NCBI GenBank assembly: GCA_963770045.1
Contig: CAVYOD010000028.1
Coordinates: 20,301 to 84,300 of the forward strand
Length of the DNA: 64,000 nucleotides
Direction of reading: 5' to 3'
Origin: CAVYOD01 sp963770045
GTDB lineage: Bacteria > Acidobacteriota > Aminicenantia > Aminicenantales > CAVYOD01
Under the pieces are notes generated by a model, which had not been told where the DNA came from, did no database searches, and saw only the letters and a list, made by a program, of their open reading frames with translations. Shown here in pieces: positions 45,725 through 55,591 of this stretch (the first letter of the stretch is position 1; every line of letters starts with the position of its first letter). A program made the translations under genes and the position numbers.

Positions 45725-46401
45725 GTCTTGCCGAGGACGGCCATCACTTTCTGCATGTCCTCCCAGACCATCTTCCGGAGCTCTTTGTTGCCCTCGTTCC
45801 GGATGAGATAGGAGGGGTGGAAGGTCGGCATCACCTGGAAATCCCCGCACGGATAGAATTGCCCGCGGAGCGAGGTCATTCCGAGAGAACTCGGGACAAA
45901 AAAGTCGGTGGCGACCTTTCCCAGCGTGACGATGACTATCGGCCTGATCAGGGCCAGCTGCTGGCGGAGATAGGGTGTGCAGGCGTCGATCTCGTCCCGG
46001 TGGGGAGTCCTGTTCTCGGGTGGCCGGCATTTCACGATGTTGGTGATATAAACCTCGTCCCGGGTGAATTTCATGGCCTGGATGATCTTGGTCAAGAGCT
46101 GTCCGGCCCGCCCGACAAAAGGCTTCCCCTGGATATCTTCGTCCCGGCCCGGACCCTCGCCCACGAACATCAGCCGGGCGTCCAGGCTCCCCTCGCCCGG
46201 AACGGCGTGCGTCCTCGACTGGGAGAGCCGACAAAGGGTGCAGACGAGAATCCGCCCTCGAACTCGCTCGTAGGATTCCGAGGAAAAAGGACCGGGGCCG
46301 GCCGAAGTGCGATCGGCCGTGATAAAGTCAGCGCCCAACTCGTCCAAGTACTTCAGATACTCCTCGAGCCCGAGGAGCGTCTTGTCAGGAATTCTTCCCA
46401 A
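45721..46401 (-). CDS. uracil-DNA glycosylase, family 4
   Basis: A 226-residue Fe-S glycosylase that removes uracil from DNA. The four cluster Cys fit CTLC near residue 54, C in NIVKCRPPENR and C in DACTPYL. Active-site motifs are GEGPGRDEDIQGKPFVG (motif A, normally GEAPG) and HPSYLIR (motif B). It overlaps the coaBC stop by 17 bases and the next gene by four, forming one operon. Confidence 0.93.
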   Translation of the reverse strand: MGRIPDKTLLGLEEYLKYLDELGADFITADRTSAGPGPFSSESYERVRGRILVCTLCRLSQSRTHAVPGEGSLDARLMFVGEGPGRDEDIQGKPFVGRAGQLLTKIIQAMKFTRDEVYITNIVKCRPPENRTPHRDEIDACTPYLRQQLALIRPIVIVTLGKVATDFFVPSSLGMTSLRGQFYPCGDFQVMPTFHPSYLIRNEGNKELRKMVWEDMQKVMAVLGKT

Positions 46402-47578
46402 GCAGGACCTCGACCTTGTCCAGGATCAGACGGCTCAGTTGTTTTTTGCTGACGCGGGCCGTATCCGCCACCGCCCCCTTCGAATCGATCAGGCTGGCCT
46501 GGTTGAAATCCGACTCGAAACCGCGGCCGGGGGCAGAGACGTCATTGGCCACGATCAGATCCAGGTTCTTAGCCTTTAGTTTCTTAAGGGCATTGGCCAC
46601 GACGTCCTGTGTCTCGGCCGCGAAACCGACCAGAAATTTGTCTCCTTTTTTCCGGCCGATCCTTTTCAATATGTCAACCGTCGGGCTGAGCTCAAGCCGT
46701 TTCGGCAGAGCCTGTTTTTTGATCTTCTGGGATACTGTCCTGGAAAACCTGAAATCAGAAACCGCAGCGGCCATGATAATAATATCTGCATCGGCGAAAT
46801 ATTGATCGGCGGCCACCTCCATTTCCCGGGCGGTCTCGACGCGGATGAGTTTGGCCTTCGGAGGCGGGACTTCCTGGGACGGCCCGGAGATGAGAATGAC
46901 CTCGGCGCCTCGGCCGGCGGCTTCCGAGGCGAGGGCATAACCCATCTTGCCCGAAGAGGGGTTGGAGAGGAACCGGACAGGATCCAGATGTTCCCTGGTC
47001 GGGCCGGCCGTGACGAGCACTGTCTTTCCCTTGAGGCTCAGACTCCGCCGGATGAGGGCCATGCCCGCTTCGACGATCGCCTCCGGCTCGGCCAACCTCC
47101 CCCAACCTTCCTCCCGGCAGGCGAGGTATCCCTTCTCCGGCTCGATAAATTCGACTCCCTGGGCCTTGAGCTTTTCAATATTGGCCCGTGTCTGGGGATG
47201 AAGGAACATGGACTCGTTCATGGCCGGGGCGACGAGCACCGGACACTCCACAGCCAGGAAAAACGTGGACAGGAAGTCGTCGGCCACGCCGGAAGCGAAT
47301 TTGGCGATGATGTTGGCCGTGGCCGGCGCCACAAGGAAGAGTGAGATCTCCCGCGCCAGAGAGATGTGAGCGATCGTTTCAGCCGATTTCTCTTCGAACG
47401 GATCGACGGTCACCGGACGGTGAGTCAGAGCGCTGAAGAGGAGAGGAGAGATGAGACGGGAGGCGTTTCTGGTCATGATCACCCGCACCTCGACGTCCTC
47501 CCTCTGGAATCCGCGGAGAATTTCACAGGCCTTGTAGATACTGATCGAAGAGGTCACCCCCAAGGCTATGTTGGCCAT
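46385..47578 (-). CDS. coaBC: bifunctional phosphopantothenoylcysteine decarboxylase/phosphopantothenate-cysteine ligase
   Basis: A 397-residue coenzyme A enzyme. The CoaC flavoprotein half has IALGVTSSISIYKACE, the His in SLAREISLFLVAPATAN, and APAMNESMF. The CoaB half has VLVTAGPTREHLDPVRFLSNPSSGKMGYALA, the usual ligase dimer and nucleotide region, and KFLVGFAAET. The start at 47578 has GAGGAGGGTTAAG upstream. It follows gmk by one base. The omega subunit gene often found between gmk and coaBC is absent. Confidence 0.95.
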   Translation of the reverse strand: MANIALGVTSSISIYKACEILRGFQREDVEVRVIMTRNASRLISPLLFSALTHRPVTVDPFEEKSAETIAHISLAREISLFLVAPATANIIAKFASGVADDFLSTFFLAVECPVLVAPAMNESMFLHPQTRANIEKLKAQGVEFIEPEKGYLACREEGWGRLAEPEAIVEAGMALIRRSLSLKGKTVLVTAGPTREHLDPVRFLSNPSSGKMGYALASEAAGRGAEVILISGPSQEVPPPKAKLIRVETAREMEVAADQYFADADIIIMAAAVSDFRFSRTVSQKIKKQALPKRLELSPTVDILKRIGRKKGDKFLVGFAAETQDVVANALKKLKAKNLDLIVANDVSAPGRGFESDFNQASLIDSKGAVADTARVSKKQLSRLILDKVEVLLGKNS

Positions 47579-47579
47579 C

Positions 47580-48182
47580 TTAACCCTCCTCAAAACTCCG
47601 GAGGATGGGATCGAGCACCTTTTCCCGGTTCGCCCGCCGGCAGCGACGGCTCAGGATGATCGCCCGCAACTCTTCGACGGCCGTTTCCAGCCGGTCGTTA
47701 ATCACCACATAATCAAACATCGGGTAGGACTGGATCTCTTGTTTCGCGACCCGCAGCCTGTGCTCGATCGAGTGGGGACTGTTCTGCCCTCGTTCCTCGA
47801 GCCGTCTCCGGAGTTCCGCGTAGCTCGGTGGAACGACGAAGATGAAGACGGCTCCCCGGGACCTGTCTTTGACCTGCCGGGCTCCCTGAACATCGATGTC
47901 CAGAAGCACGTCCCCTTCTTTTCTTTTTTGCTCGATTTCCTTTTTCGAGGTTCCATAATAGTGGCCGTGGACCTTGGCCCATTCAAGAAAAGCTCCTCCC
48001 TTGATCAGCCGCTCAAACTCGGCGTGGGAGACAAAAAAGTAGTCTCGGCCTTCTTCTTCGTTGTCCCGCCTGGGCCGGGTTGTGTGAGAGACGGAGAATC
48101 GGGTCCTCTCCAGGGAACAAAGGACGGCCTGGATCAGAGTCGACTTGCCGCATCCTGAAGGCCCGCTCACAATGAAGAGCAT
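47580..48182 (-). CDS. gmk: guanylate kinase
   Basis: A 200-residue enzyme phosphorylating GMP to GDP. It has the P-loop SGPSGCGKSTL, the GMP-binding TTRPRRDNEEEGRDYFFV, GHYYGTSK, and LLDIDVQGARQV. The order yicC, gmk, coaBC is the standard bacterial one. The start is the ATG at 48182 behind GGGGAAG. Confidence 0.96.
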   Translation of the reverse strand: MLFIVSGPSGCGKSTLIQAVLCSLERTRFSVSHTTRPRRDNEEEGRDYFFVSHAEFERLIKGGAFLEWAKVHGHYYGTSKKEIEQKRKEGDVLLDIDVQGARQVKDRSRGAVFIFVVPPSYAELRRRLEERGQNSPHSIEHRLRVAKQEIQSYPMFDYVVINDRLETAVEELRAIILSRRCRRANREKVLDPILRSFEEG

Positions 48183-48194
48183 TCCTGACTTCCC

Positions 48195-49073
48195 CTATTC
48201 GATATTTTGGATGTGCTGCCGGATACTCTCGATTTCGCCCTTGATCACGAGGCTCCCCTTGATGATTTCGATGTCCTGGGACTTGGAGTTGGTGGTGTTG
48301 GCTTCACGGTAGAGCTCCTGAGCGATGAAATCAAGCTGCTTGCCCGCCGGCTCTTTGCGCTCGGGAGAGAGCAAATCCTGAAGGGTGCGGAGGTGGCTTT
48401 TCAACCGAACGATCTCTTCAGCCAGGTCATAGCGCTGGGCCAGATAGGCGGATTCTTCGGCCAGTCGTTCTTCGGACTGAGCTTTCTCCTGGTTGAATCC
48501 CTTCAGCCGGAGTTTCAATTTTTCCCGGATGAGAAAAGGCTGGTTCTTGATCAGGACTTCCATTCGTTTGACCGCACCGCGGATATTTTGGACGTGATGG
48601 CGGAGCTGCTTCTCGGTCTCTCGTCCCTCCTTGAGCCTGGCCTTCAAGACATCCCCCAGGGTCTGTTCAAAGCAGCTCTCCAAAAAGACAATCTCCTCGT
48701 GACTGAGTTCTTTTCGACGCAGCTCGACGACCTGGGGGATACGGAAGATGTTATCCACCGAGATATCCAGGTTTGTTCCCTGCCGGCGGGAAATCTTCTG
48801 TATGGCGGAGAGAAGTTTTTCGAGCAGCCCTTCGTTGATCGACACATCCCAGCTCGAGGGGTCGGGAAAGCTCAGCTCCAAAAAGACCTCGATCCTTCCG
48901 CGGTGGAAGGTTTTCTGGCAGATGGCCCTCAGCCTGTTCTCGACGTTTCCGATCGGGACTCCCTTGTAGGTCCAGTCGAAAAAGCGGTGGTTCAAGCTCT
49001 TGATTGTCACCTTGACATTGAGCTTCCGCGAACTGAACGTTCTCTCCGCAAACCCGGTCATACTCTGGATCAA
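48195..49073 (-). CDS. YicC/YloC family endoribonuclease
   Basis: A 292-residue YicC-family protein: MIQSMTGFAERTF at the start, EVKSLNHRF-like IKSLNHRFFDWTYK, and the C-terminal DUF1732 with EIVRLKSHLRTLQDLL, GKQLDFIAQELYREANT and the ending EIESIRQHIQNIE. The family has recently been shown to be RNases. Next to gmk as usual; its start overlaps the ABC exporter stop by four bases. Confidence 0.93.
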   Translation of the reverse strand: MIQSMTGFAERTFSSRKLNVKVTIKSLNHRFFDWTYKGVPIGNVENRLRAICQKTFHRGRIEVFLELSFPDPSSWDVSINEGLLEKLLSAIQKISRRQGTNLDISVDNIFRIPQVVELRRKELSHEEIVFLESCFEQTLGDVLKARLKEGRETEKQLRHHVQNIRGAVKRMEVLIKNQPFLIREKLKLRLKGFNQEKAQSEERLAEESAYLAQRYDLAEEIVRLKSHLRTLQDLLSPERKEPAGKQLDFIAQELYREANTTNSKSQDIEIIKGSLVIKGEIESIRQHIQNIE

Positions 49074-50872
49074 GGGCTCTTCTCCTCTTCCTCTGGAAAT
49101 TGGAGGTCATAAAGTTTCTTATAAATGCCTTCCCGTTGGCACAGCTCCTCGTGGCTTCCCCGCTCGACGATCCGGCCCCGATCAACGACCAGGATTCTAT
49201 CGGAGCTCCGGATAGTGGACAGCCGGTGGGCGATGATCAGGGTCGTCCGGTTCTGCCGGACATTGGCCAGCGCGATCTGGATCAAGCGCTCCGACTCGTT
49301 GTCCAGGGCGGAGGTGGCTTCATCGAGGACGAGAATAGGCGGATCCTTGAGGAGGGCCCGGGCGATGGCCAGTCTCTGCCTCTGGCCGGAAGACAGCAGC
49401 CCGCCTTTCTCCCCGATCCTGGTTTCATAGCCGTGGGGGAGATCCATGATGAACTCATGGGCCTTCGCGGCCTTGGCGGCTTCGATGATCTTGTCCAGGC
49501 CGACATCCTCGAGGCCATAGGCGATATTGTCCTTGATCGTTTCGTTGAAAAGGATGGTCTCCTGGGTCACCAGCCCGATCTTGGAGCGCAGGGAGGCGAG
49601 CGTCACATCCCTGATGTCGATCTTGTCGATCGTGATCCTCCCCAGGGTCGGATCATAGAACCGGGAGAGGAGATTGACGATGGTCGTCTTTCCCGCGCCG
49701 CTCAATCCGACCAGGGCGACGGTCTCGGTCGGCCTGACCTCGAAGGTGATATCTTCCAACACCGGCCTCGTCTTGTTGTAGCAGAAGGAGACCCCGTCGA
49801 ATTTGATCTCCCCCCGGACCCTGGGCAGCGGATAAGCGTTGGGCGAATCCTGAATCTGAGGGATGCCGTTGAGAACTTCCTGAATCCTCTCATAACAGGC
49901 AACCCCCTGCTGAACCTGGCTGTTGGCCCGGCTCAGACGTTTGATCGGCATGTACATCATGAAAATGGCCATCACAAATGAGCCGAAATCGCCGGGCGTG
50001 ATCTGCCCGCTGGAAATCCGGCTTGTCCCGACGGCGAGAACGAACGCGCCGGCCACCCCTCCGACGAACTCCATGAAGGGAGAGGACAGGCTGCCGATCC
50101 AGGCCAGCTTGATGTTGGTTCTCAGATAGCTTGCCGTGGCGCGCAGGAATTTTTTGATCTCGAACTCTTCGGTCGTGTAGGCCTTGACGATCTTGTTGCC
50201 GGAGATCGTCTCGTGGAGGAGGCTGTAGATCTGGCCCATCTTGACCTGTCCGGACAGGCTTCTCTTCTTCAGCTTGCGGCTGAACACGGCCAACGGAATG
50301 ACGGCCAGGGGGGTGATGACCAAAGAGGTCAGGGCCAGCTGCCAATCGATCACGAAGACATTGACCAGGAGGGCCACGAGGATAAAGGATTCCTCAACAA
50401 AATCCCCCAGGCTCCCCGAGACCGCCTGCTGGATCCGGTCGACATCGATCGTCAGCCGGGACATCAGGTCGCCGGTGTTGGCGTGATCGAAGAAGCTGGA
50501 GGACTGGTAAATGAGGCGGGTGTAGAGGTCATCCCTCAGTTTCTTGACGACTCTGTGGCCCACCGCCTTCATGAAAAAAGAAGACAGAACAGTGAACAGC
50601 CCTTTGCCGAAGATGATGATGACCAAAAGATAAGGCAGGTAGTGAACCAGGCTCGCTTTGCTGAGGTGAAGGTACTGAAACAGGGTGTCCATCAGCCGGG
50701 CCTTCTGGGGACCATTGGCCGGCCCCAGTTTGAACATCTCGTCCATGATCGGCTGGACGAGGTTGACGAACAGATAGGTGAACAGGGCCACGAAGATGGT
50801 CGAGACGAAGGCCAGGATGATCCATTTCTTTTCTTTGAGAGAGAGCTTGAAGAGCTGGAGGATCTCCTTCAT
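49070..50872 (-). CDS. MsbA-type ABC exporter (fused permease and ATPase)
   Basis: A 600-residue half-transporter. About six TM helices lie in residues 18-325. The nucleotide-binding domain has Walker A GLSGAGKTTIVNLL, Q-loop LVTQETILFN, signature LLSSGQRQRLAIARAL, Walker B ILVLDEATSALD and the H-loop IIAHRLSTI. It likely works as a homodimer exporting lipid A-like lipids or other hydrophobic molecules, but the substrate cannot be read. It overlaps both neighbours by four bases. Confidence 0.93.
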   Translation of the reverse strand: MKEILQLFKLSLKEKKWIILAFVSTIFVALFTYLFVNLVQPIMDEMFKLGPANGPQKARLMDTLFQYLHLSKASLVHYLPYLLVIIIFGKGLFTVLSSFFMKAVGHRVVKKLRDDLYTRLIYQSSSFFDHANTGDLMSRLTIDVDRIQQAVSGSLGDFVEESFILVALLVNVFVIDWQLALTSLVITPLAVIPLAVFSRKLKKRSLSGQVKMGQIYSLLHETISGNKIVKAYTTEEFEIKKFLRATASYLRTNIKLAWIGSLSSPFMEFVGGVAGAFVLAVGTSRISSGQITPGDFGSFVMAIFMMYMPIKRLSRANSQVQQGVACYERIQEVLNGIPQIQDSPNAYPLPRVRGEIKFDGVSFCYNKTRPVLEDITFEVRPTETVALVGLSGAGKTTIVNLLSRFYDPTLGRITIDKIDIRDVTLASLRSKIGLVTQETILFNETIKDNIAYGLEDVGLDKIIEAAKAAKAHEFIMDLPHGYETRIGEKGGLLSSGQRQRLAIARALLKDPPILVLDEATSALDNESERLIQIALANVRQNRTTLIIAHRLSTIRSSDRILVVDRGRIVERGSHEELCQREGIYKKLYDLQFPEEEEKSP

Positions 50873-51903
50873 GGACGGCTCGGGGCGAAGTCAAAGAGGG
50901 CTCTGGCGATTTCGTAGGCGTTGAGGGCCGAACCCAGGGTCAGGTTGTCGGCCACGCTCCAGATCCAGAAACTCCGGGGAAAGATCTCTTCCCTCTTGAT
51001 CTGGCCGATAAAAATCTCATCCTTGCCCGACGTCGAAACCGGGGAAACCGGACAAGAATCAGTCGGAGGGCAGATTTTGAAGAAGCGATTTCCCTTGAAG
51101 AGCTTCTGAAGACCTTGGATGCTCGTTTCCTCGGCCAGCTCAAAATAGGTCATGATCGAGTAGGTATGGAAGACGGGCGCCTGGACAATGGATAACGAGA
51201 GCAGGGAGATCTTTCTTCCCCAGGACCCGCTTGATTTCCGCGAGGACCTGCAGCTCACTCGGAGAAAACCCGTTTTTGTCGGGCTTTTCGGTGTGGGAGA
51301 GGAGGTTGAAGGCGACCTGCTCTTTGAAGATCTTCTTGGAGAGGGTCGAGCTGCCGAGGAGCGCGACGCTCTGGCTGGCCAGCTCTTCGATCCCCGATTC
51401 CTCAAAGGCCGAGGCGGGCTGAAGGACGAAGGCGACCGCCTTGGCCAGTCCGAATTCCCGGATGATCGGGTCAAAGATATGGGAGAGAAGGATGGTCACG
51501 GGATGCGGATTGGCGATCAACGGATGCCCATCCGAGCCAAGCGCTCCGTCGTTGACGCCGGCGACGATGAGAGGGACTTCCTCCCGGGCATTGAAGGTCT
51601 CACTCAGGTCGATGGTCCGGATGTTGAGACCGGAGGCCCGGAGCCCGTACTCGAGGTTGGTTTTCTTGTCCGCGGCCAGAAAGACCAGGTCGGCCCCCAG
51701 AAACGAATCCTTATCGAGGGGGTGAATGACCTTGGGCTCATTCCGGAACTGGGTCAGCTTGCTGTATTCTTCTTCAACGTCGGGGTCAAAAAACTCCAGG
51801 CTCGCCAGGGGAAACTCTTTTTTCCGAGGACATCCAGGATCTCCTTTCCGCGCAGTGTATCGGTCCCCACAATAGCGCACTTGAGCTTCGGCCTGTTTTT
51901 CAT
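50869..51903 (-). CDS. aspartate-semialdehyde dehydrogenase-like (Usg-type) protein, two or more frameshifts
   Basis: The ATG at 51903 starts MKNRPKLKCAIVGTDTLRGKEILDVLG, the Rossmann start of the ASADH family. In the A-run near 51815 it slips into the frame EFPLASLEFFDPDVEEEY, and near 51180 into the frame IVQAPVFHTYSIMTYFEL that runs to 50869. ASADH enzymes carry a catalytic Cys in an NPNCST loop; here the aligned loop reads IANPHPVTILLSH with no Cys, as in the Usg-1 subfamily. The C-terminal WSVADNLTLGSALNAYEIA is kept. It may be a non-canonical paralogue rather than the lysine/threonine enzyme. About 344 residues when corrected. Confidence 0.82.
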
Positions 51904-51920
51904 CGTTCAAAAAGGAAAGA

Positions 51921-52142
51921 CTAGACAGACTTCCTGAAGTCCGCCATCATCCGGTACATTTCGTCCTTGAGCAGCAGTTTCTTTTTCTTGAGCTCCTTCT
52001 CCCGGAGTTTTTCCGCCTCGGTCAGAAAATTCCGCAGCTTGATCTCGGCCAGTTCCTGCTCATACCCCTGGTGCTCTTCGTAGATTTTTCGGAATTCTCC
52101 GCTCTCCCGGAGCATGCGCTCTTTCAATTCCTGCTCGTCCAT
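51921..52142 (-). CDS. DUF465/YdcH-like small helical protein
   Basis: A 73-residue charged helical-hairpin protein (FRKIYEEHQGYEQELAEIKL, then a Lys-rich helix KLREKELKKKKLLLKDEMY). This is the pattern of the YdcH/DUF465 family, whose role is unknown. The ATG at 52142 lies behind GAGGAGGAGAAGC. Confidence 0.8.
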   Translation of the reverse strand: MDEQELKERMLRESGEFRKIYEEHQGYEQELAEIKLRNFLTEAEKLREKELKKKKLLLKDEMYRMMADFRKSV

Positions 52143-52188
52143 CAAGCTTCTCCTCCTCGGGAAAGGATATCACAATGACCCCGGTATT

Positions 52189-53182
52189 TCAATTTCGCGG
52201 ACCGGCGAAATAGGCCTCGAGTCTGTCCACCAGAGCGCGCCAGGTGAATTCCTGGATCTTCTGGTAACCAGCCCGAGAAAGCCGGCGGCGGAGCTCGCGG
52301 ACTCTCGATGAGTCTCCCGATTTGCCTCCTGAGGAAGAAGGGATGAGCCCGGGGAACAACCAAGGCAGTCACTTCGGGGATGGCGAAATCTTCGGTTCCG
52401 CTTCGGGCGCAGACGACGGGAAGCCCGCAGGCCATCGCCTCGGCGGTCGTGTTCGACCAGCCGGCACGTCTCTCCGCGCTGACGAAGATATCGGCCTGCG
52501 AGTAAAGCCAGGCCATGCGGCTCTGGGGCAAATCAAGATGGAAATCATGCGGAAGGCTTGTCCGGACGAGCGGGCGCGGATCGCGACGGTCCTCCCCCAC
52601 CAGGCTGTCGAACAGGATGAGCCTGAGGTGAGGATGTTTTCGGGCGAGCCCTTCGGCGGCCCGAATGACCTGGCGGATTCCCTTCCGCTTCCGGAAGACG
52701 CGGCCGTAGCAGAGAATCCGGAACTCGTTCGGGTCCGGCGGGACTCTTTCCCCTTCAGGGAGTGGATGGAAGATCTCCGGGTTGACTCCTCCGGGGGCCC
52801 GGAGGCAGGTGACGCCATATTTGCGTTCGATCCTGCGGCAGATTCCCTCCGAATTGCCGAGATAGAGATAGTTCTTACGGATGACGTCGCCTTCTTTTTT
52901 GTGACCTTCAAGGACAAAATAAAAGTACTTCCTCCCGGTTCGGAGGCGCTCGAACTCGGGCAGGATGGAATATTCGCTGCAGAGCCCGATGTCGAAACTC
53001 TCCTCGGCGAGCGCGGTGAACGGCCTGACGAGGGCTTGAAATTCAAGCCAGGCCGGCTTTGTGCCGGCAGGATGGAAAACGACGAATTGGTGGCCGCGCC
53101 TGGCGAATTCGTTCCCAATCTCCAGATAGCGCCTGACTCCGCCAAAAACCTCGACGTGGGGAAGCAGGGCGGCGATTCTCAT
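52189..53182 (-). CDS. glycosyltransferase, GT4-like (frameshift near 52280)
   Basis: A GT-B fold glycosyltransferase. The ATG at 53182 gives MRIAALLPHVEVFGGVRRYLE. The C-terminal nucleotide-sugar half contains FRILCYGRVFRKRKGIRQV, ADIFVSAERRAGWSNTTAEAMACGLPVV and SGTEDF. After about 52280 the natural sequence moves to the frame SRAGYQKIQEFTWRALVDRL and ends at 52189, not 52142. Corrected length about 331 residues. Likely adds sugars to a cell-surface glycan; acceptor unknown. Confidence 0.86.
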
Positions 53183-53345
53183 CTTTGGATGAACGTAACA
53201 TGAGTCCAATCCACAGTCAAGCGACAGAGTTTGACCGTTCCTCAATGATGCGATACCATAATAAGATGAGGGTTGAGAACCTTTTGGATCCTGAATTTCG
53301 CGCCGGCAGGTGCGTGCCGGTCGAATACGAACGAAGGAGGTTCAA

Positions 53346-53630
53346 ATGATCTGGAGAACCAGGAACTCAAACAACTGGATTTGGGGCCTGCTCGCAGGCG
53401 CCGCCATTGGGGCTGTCATGGGAGTGCTTTTCGCGCCCAAGAAAGGCAAGCATTTGAGGGCCGACATCGCCAGAAAGACAGGCAAACTACTGGATGATGC
53501 CGAAGAATGTATTGACCAGGCGGCCTCAAAGGCGTCGGATGTCGCCGGCGATGTCAAGAAGCGCACAGAGCACATCCTCAAAGGGGCGCACAAAGCGGCC
53601 AGCGCGGTCATCGAAAAAGTTTCTGGCTGA
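53346..53630 (+). CDS. YtxH-domain protein
   Basis: A 94-residue protein from the ATG at 53346 behind GAAGGAGGTTCAA. It has the YtxH pattern: a short TM/Gly-rich start (IWGLLAGAAIGAVMGVLFAPKKGK) followed by a long amphipathic helix with Ala/Lys/Asp repeats. Members are stress-associated, membrane-anchored proteins of unclear role. Monocistronic. Confidence 0.87.
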   Translation: MIWRTRNSNNWIWGLLAGAAIGAVMGVLFAPKKGKHLRADIARKTGKLLDDAEECIDQAASKASDVAGDVKKRTEHILKGAHKAASAVIEKVSG

Positions 53631-53826
53631 TCGGTCGAAGACAGAGTCGCAATAAAAGAAGGCTGTTCCCTGCTTTGCTAATGAGGGATGCCCTCCGGAG
53701 CGGGAGGCTTGAGCTCAAGGGCTTCCCGTGATATCTCTTCAAGCTTTTCCGGACTTTATTTTATTTGACTTTGGCCTGCGGGAAATTTATACTTGATTTC
53801 CGATTTTCAGCCTTTTTAAGCCTGAT

Positions 53827-53899
53827 GGCGAGGTAGCTCAGTCGGTAGAGCGAGGGACTGAAAATCCCTGCGTCGGCGGTTCGATTCCGTCCCTCGCCA
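53827..53899 (+). tRNA. tRNA-Phe (GAA)
   Basis: A 73-nt cloverleaf. Acceptor GGCGAGG pairs with CCTCGCC, discriminator A. The D arm is GCTC-AGTCGGTAGA-GAGC-like, the anticodon stem AGGGA/TCCCT with loop CTGAAAA, so the anticodon is GAA, and the T arm contains GGTTCGATTCC. CCA is not encoded. No integrase or attachment repeat is seen beside it. Confidence 0.96.
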
Positions 53900-54037
53900 T
53901 TCCCTTTTCCCCTTATTTTCCCTAAATTTCCTCCTTGATTTAGCTCCGTTAAGCCATAATTAGGCGAGTTTTAGCAAATTTGGTGACAAAATGGTGACAC
54001 GGGGAGAGGTCTGCCTGCCACGTCCGGCCGGGCCTGA

Positions 54038-55147
54038 TCAACCCTCTCTTTTTTCCCGGTCTTGATAAAGGGCGCGCGCAGCGCGGTGAATGCTTTTCCA
54101 GCGGCGCTTGTGGTCGGCCTGTTCGGCCGGATCCTCTTTTCGCCGGAGATAGGACAATTCCTTGCGGAGTTTTAAATACCCCGCGTAGCGGTCGCCAGGC
54201 AACGTCCCCTTTTCCACGGCTTCTTTGACAGCACAGCCTGATTCGGGCCCATGCGTACAGTCGCCGTAGCGGCAAAACCGGGCCAGGCCGGAGATCTCCG
54301 AGAAGGCTTCGGCCAAGGCCGACTCGTCCGCCCAGAGCTGGATTTCCCGCAGTCCCGGAGTGTCGATCACCAATCCGCCCGCCGGCAGCATGAACATCTG
54401 ACGCGCCGCCGTCGTATGCCGACCTTTGCCGTCGGAGACGCGTATGGGATTTGTCCTTTGGATCTCAGCGCCCAAGAGGGCGTTGAGCAGCGTCGACTTG
54501 CCGACGCCCGAACTGCCCAGAAATACCCCGGTTTTTCCCGCCGGCAAATAAAATCTTATGACATCAAGCCCTTCTCCTCTTCGGGCCGAAACGCGATAGA
54601 CGGCCCCGCCGGGATTGATGTCACGCGCCTCGGCCACGCGCGCGTCGTCGGGCGCCGCTAAATCGCATTTGTTGATCAAGACCACGGAATCCATCCCCGC
54701 CTGCCGGGCCATGACCGCATAGCGCTCGATCCGCCGGACGTTGAAATCCTCATCGAACGCCGTGATGACGAAAACCACATCCAAGTTGGCCGCCAGGACC
54801 TGCTCTTGGACCTCTTGCCCCGCTTCTTTGCGCGACAAAGCATTGCGGCGGGGGATCAAACCGTGGACGAGCGCCAGTTCCGGCCCTGACTCTTGGGCCA
54901 AGACCCAATCTCCCACCGCAGGATATGCGGCCGCGTTTAAGGCCAGGTGGCGGAACCGTCCCGTCACTTCGCCCGTCCGCTCTCCGTGCGAAAGCCGGAG
55001 CAGACATTGCTCCCTGAACACGGCGGTGACGCGCCCGACCACATGGCCCGGCTCGATCGGTTCCAGGATCGAGGCTTCCCAAGCGGGACTCCAGCCCCAT
55101 TTTCTCAAGTTCTCCCGATCCTCGGCAATTTTGACAGTCTTCTTCAC
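54038..55147 (-). CDS. rsgA: ribosome small subunit-dependent GTPase A
   Basis: A circularly permuted GTPase that helps 30S maturation, about 369 residues. An OB domain at the start (GRVTAVFREQCLLRL, YPAVGDWV) is followed by G4 NKCD, then G1 GSSGVGKSTLLNAL, G2-region GRHTTAARQMF and G3 DTPGLRE, and a zinc-binding tail with CRYGDCTHGPESGC. The GTG at 55147 is preferred because of AGAGGAACGAA; an in-frame start at 55252 would add 35 residues without family support. Confidence 0.94.
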   Translation of the reverse strand: MKKTVKIAEDRENLRKWGWSPAWEASILEPIEPGHVVGRVTAVFREQCLLRLSHGERTGEVTGRFRHLALNAAAYPAVGDWVLAQESGPELALVHGLIPRRNALSRKEAGQEVQEQVLAANLDVVFVITAFDEDFNVRRIERYAVMARQAGMDSVVLINKCDLAAPDDARVAEARDINPGGAVYRVSARRGEGLDVIRFYLPAGKTGVFLGSSGVGKSTLLNALLGAEIQRTNPIRVSDGKGRHTTAARQMFMLPAGGLVIDTPGLREIQLWADESALAEAFSEISGLARFCRYGDCTHGPESGCAVKEAVEKGTLPGDRYAGYLKLRKELSYLRRKEDPAEQADHKRRWKSIHRAARALYQDREKREG

Positions 55148-55242
55148 TTCGTTCCTCTTTTCTTTTTGGGAATTTCCTCCGCTACGCGGCGTGAGCGCGC
55201 CGCAGACAACAGGCTTTTCCTCTAGGATCGGGTCATAATTGA

Positions 55243-55398
55243 ACAGTAGCATCAGGACCAGTTCGAGTCAAGAAGGGCGAGCGGGCTAAAGCCCATGAAA
55301 ATTATAAGGAATGCCTCGGCCTCTGGAAAGACGCCGACCCCGGCCTGCCCGACGTCGCCGACGCCAGGCAGCGGCTGGCCGGGCTGACTGGCACTTGA
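55243..55398 (+). pseudogene. C-terminal remnant of a TPR-type gene
   Basis: An open frame without a start reads ERAKAHENYKECLGLWKDAD and ends DARQRLAGLTGT before the stop at 55396-55398. This is the usual ending of TPR proteins in which the last repeat closes with WKDADPG. The rest of the gene is absent. A near-copy of its last 68 bases recurs at 56117-56184. Confidence 0.65.
55327..55394 (+). repeat. direct repeat copy 1 (TPR-gene tail)
   Basis: 68 bases beginning AAAGACGCCGAC and ending GGGCTGACTGGCAC, nearly identical (about two mismatches) to 56117-56184. The two copies flank the DUF4440 gene. Confidence 0.85.
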
Positions 55399-55591
55399 CT
55401 GGCTGGCGGGCTGGGCTAGGCTAGCCGTCCGCATTGACTGAGCACGTTGACATGACCTACTTGTTTTGATACAAACTTAAGTGCAATAGATTGGGGATAG
55501 ATGAAGTCAGTGAAACCTAGCTAATCAAACACAAAACCAGCAGGCCGTCATTTATTCCCATATCTATCGATCTCATAAGGGGAGGGTTTCT

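Noticed and set aside
53827..53899. tRNA-Phe as an integration site for an island to its right
   Set aside because: No integrase gene and no repeat of the tRNA 3' end found by eye in the following 10 kb.
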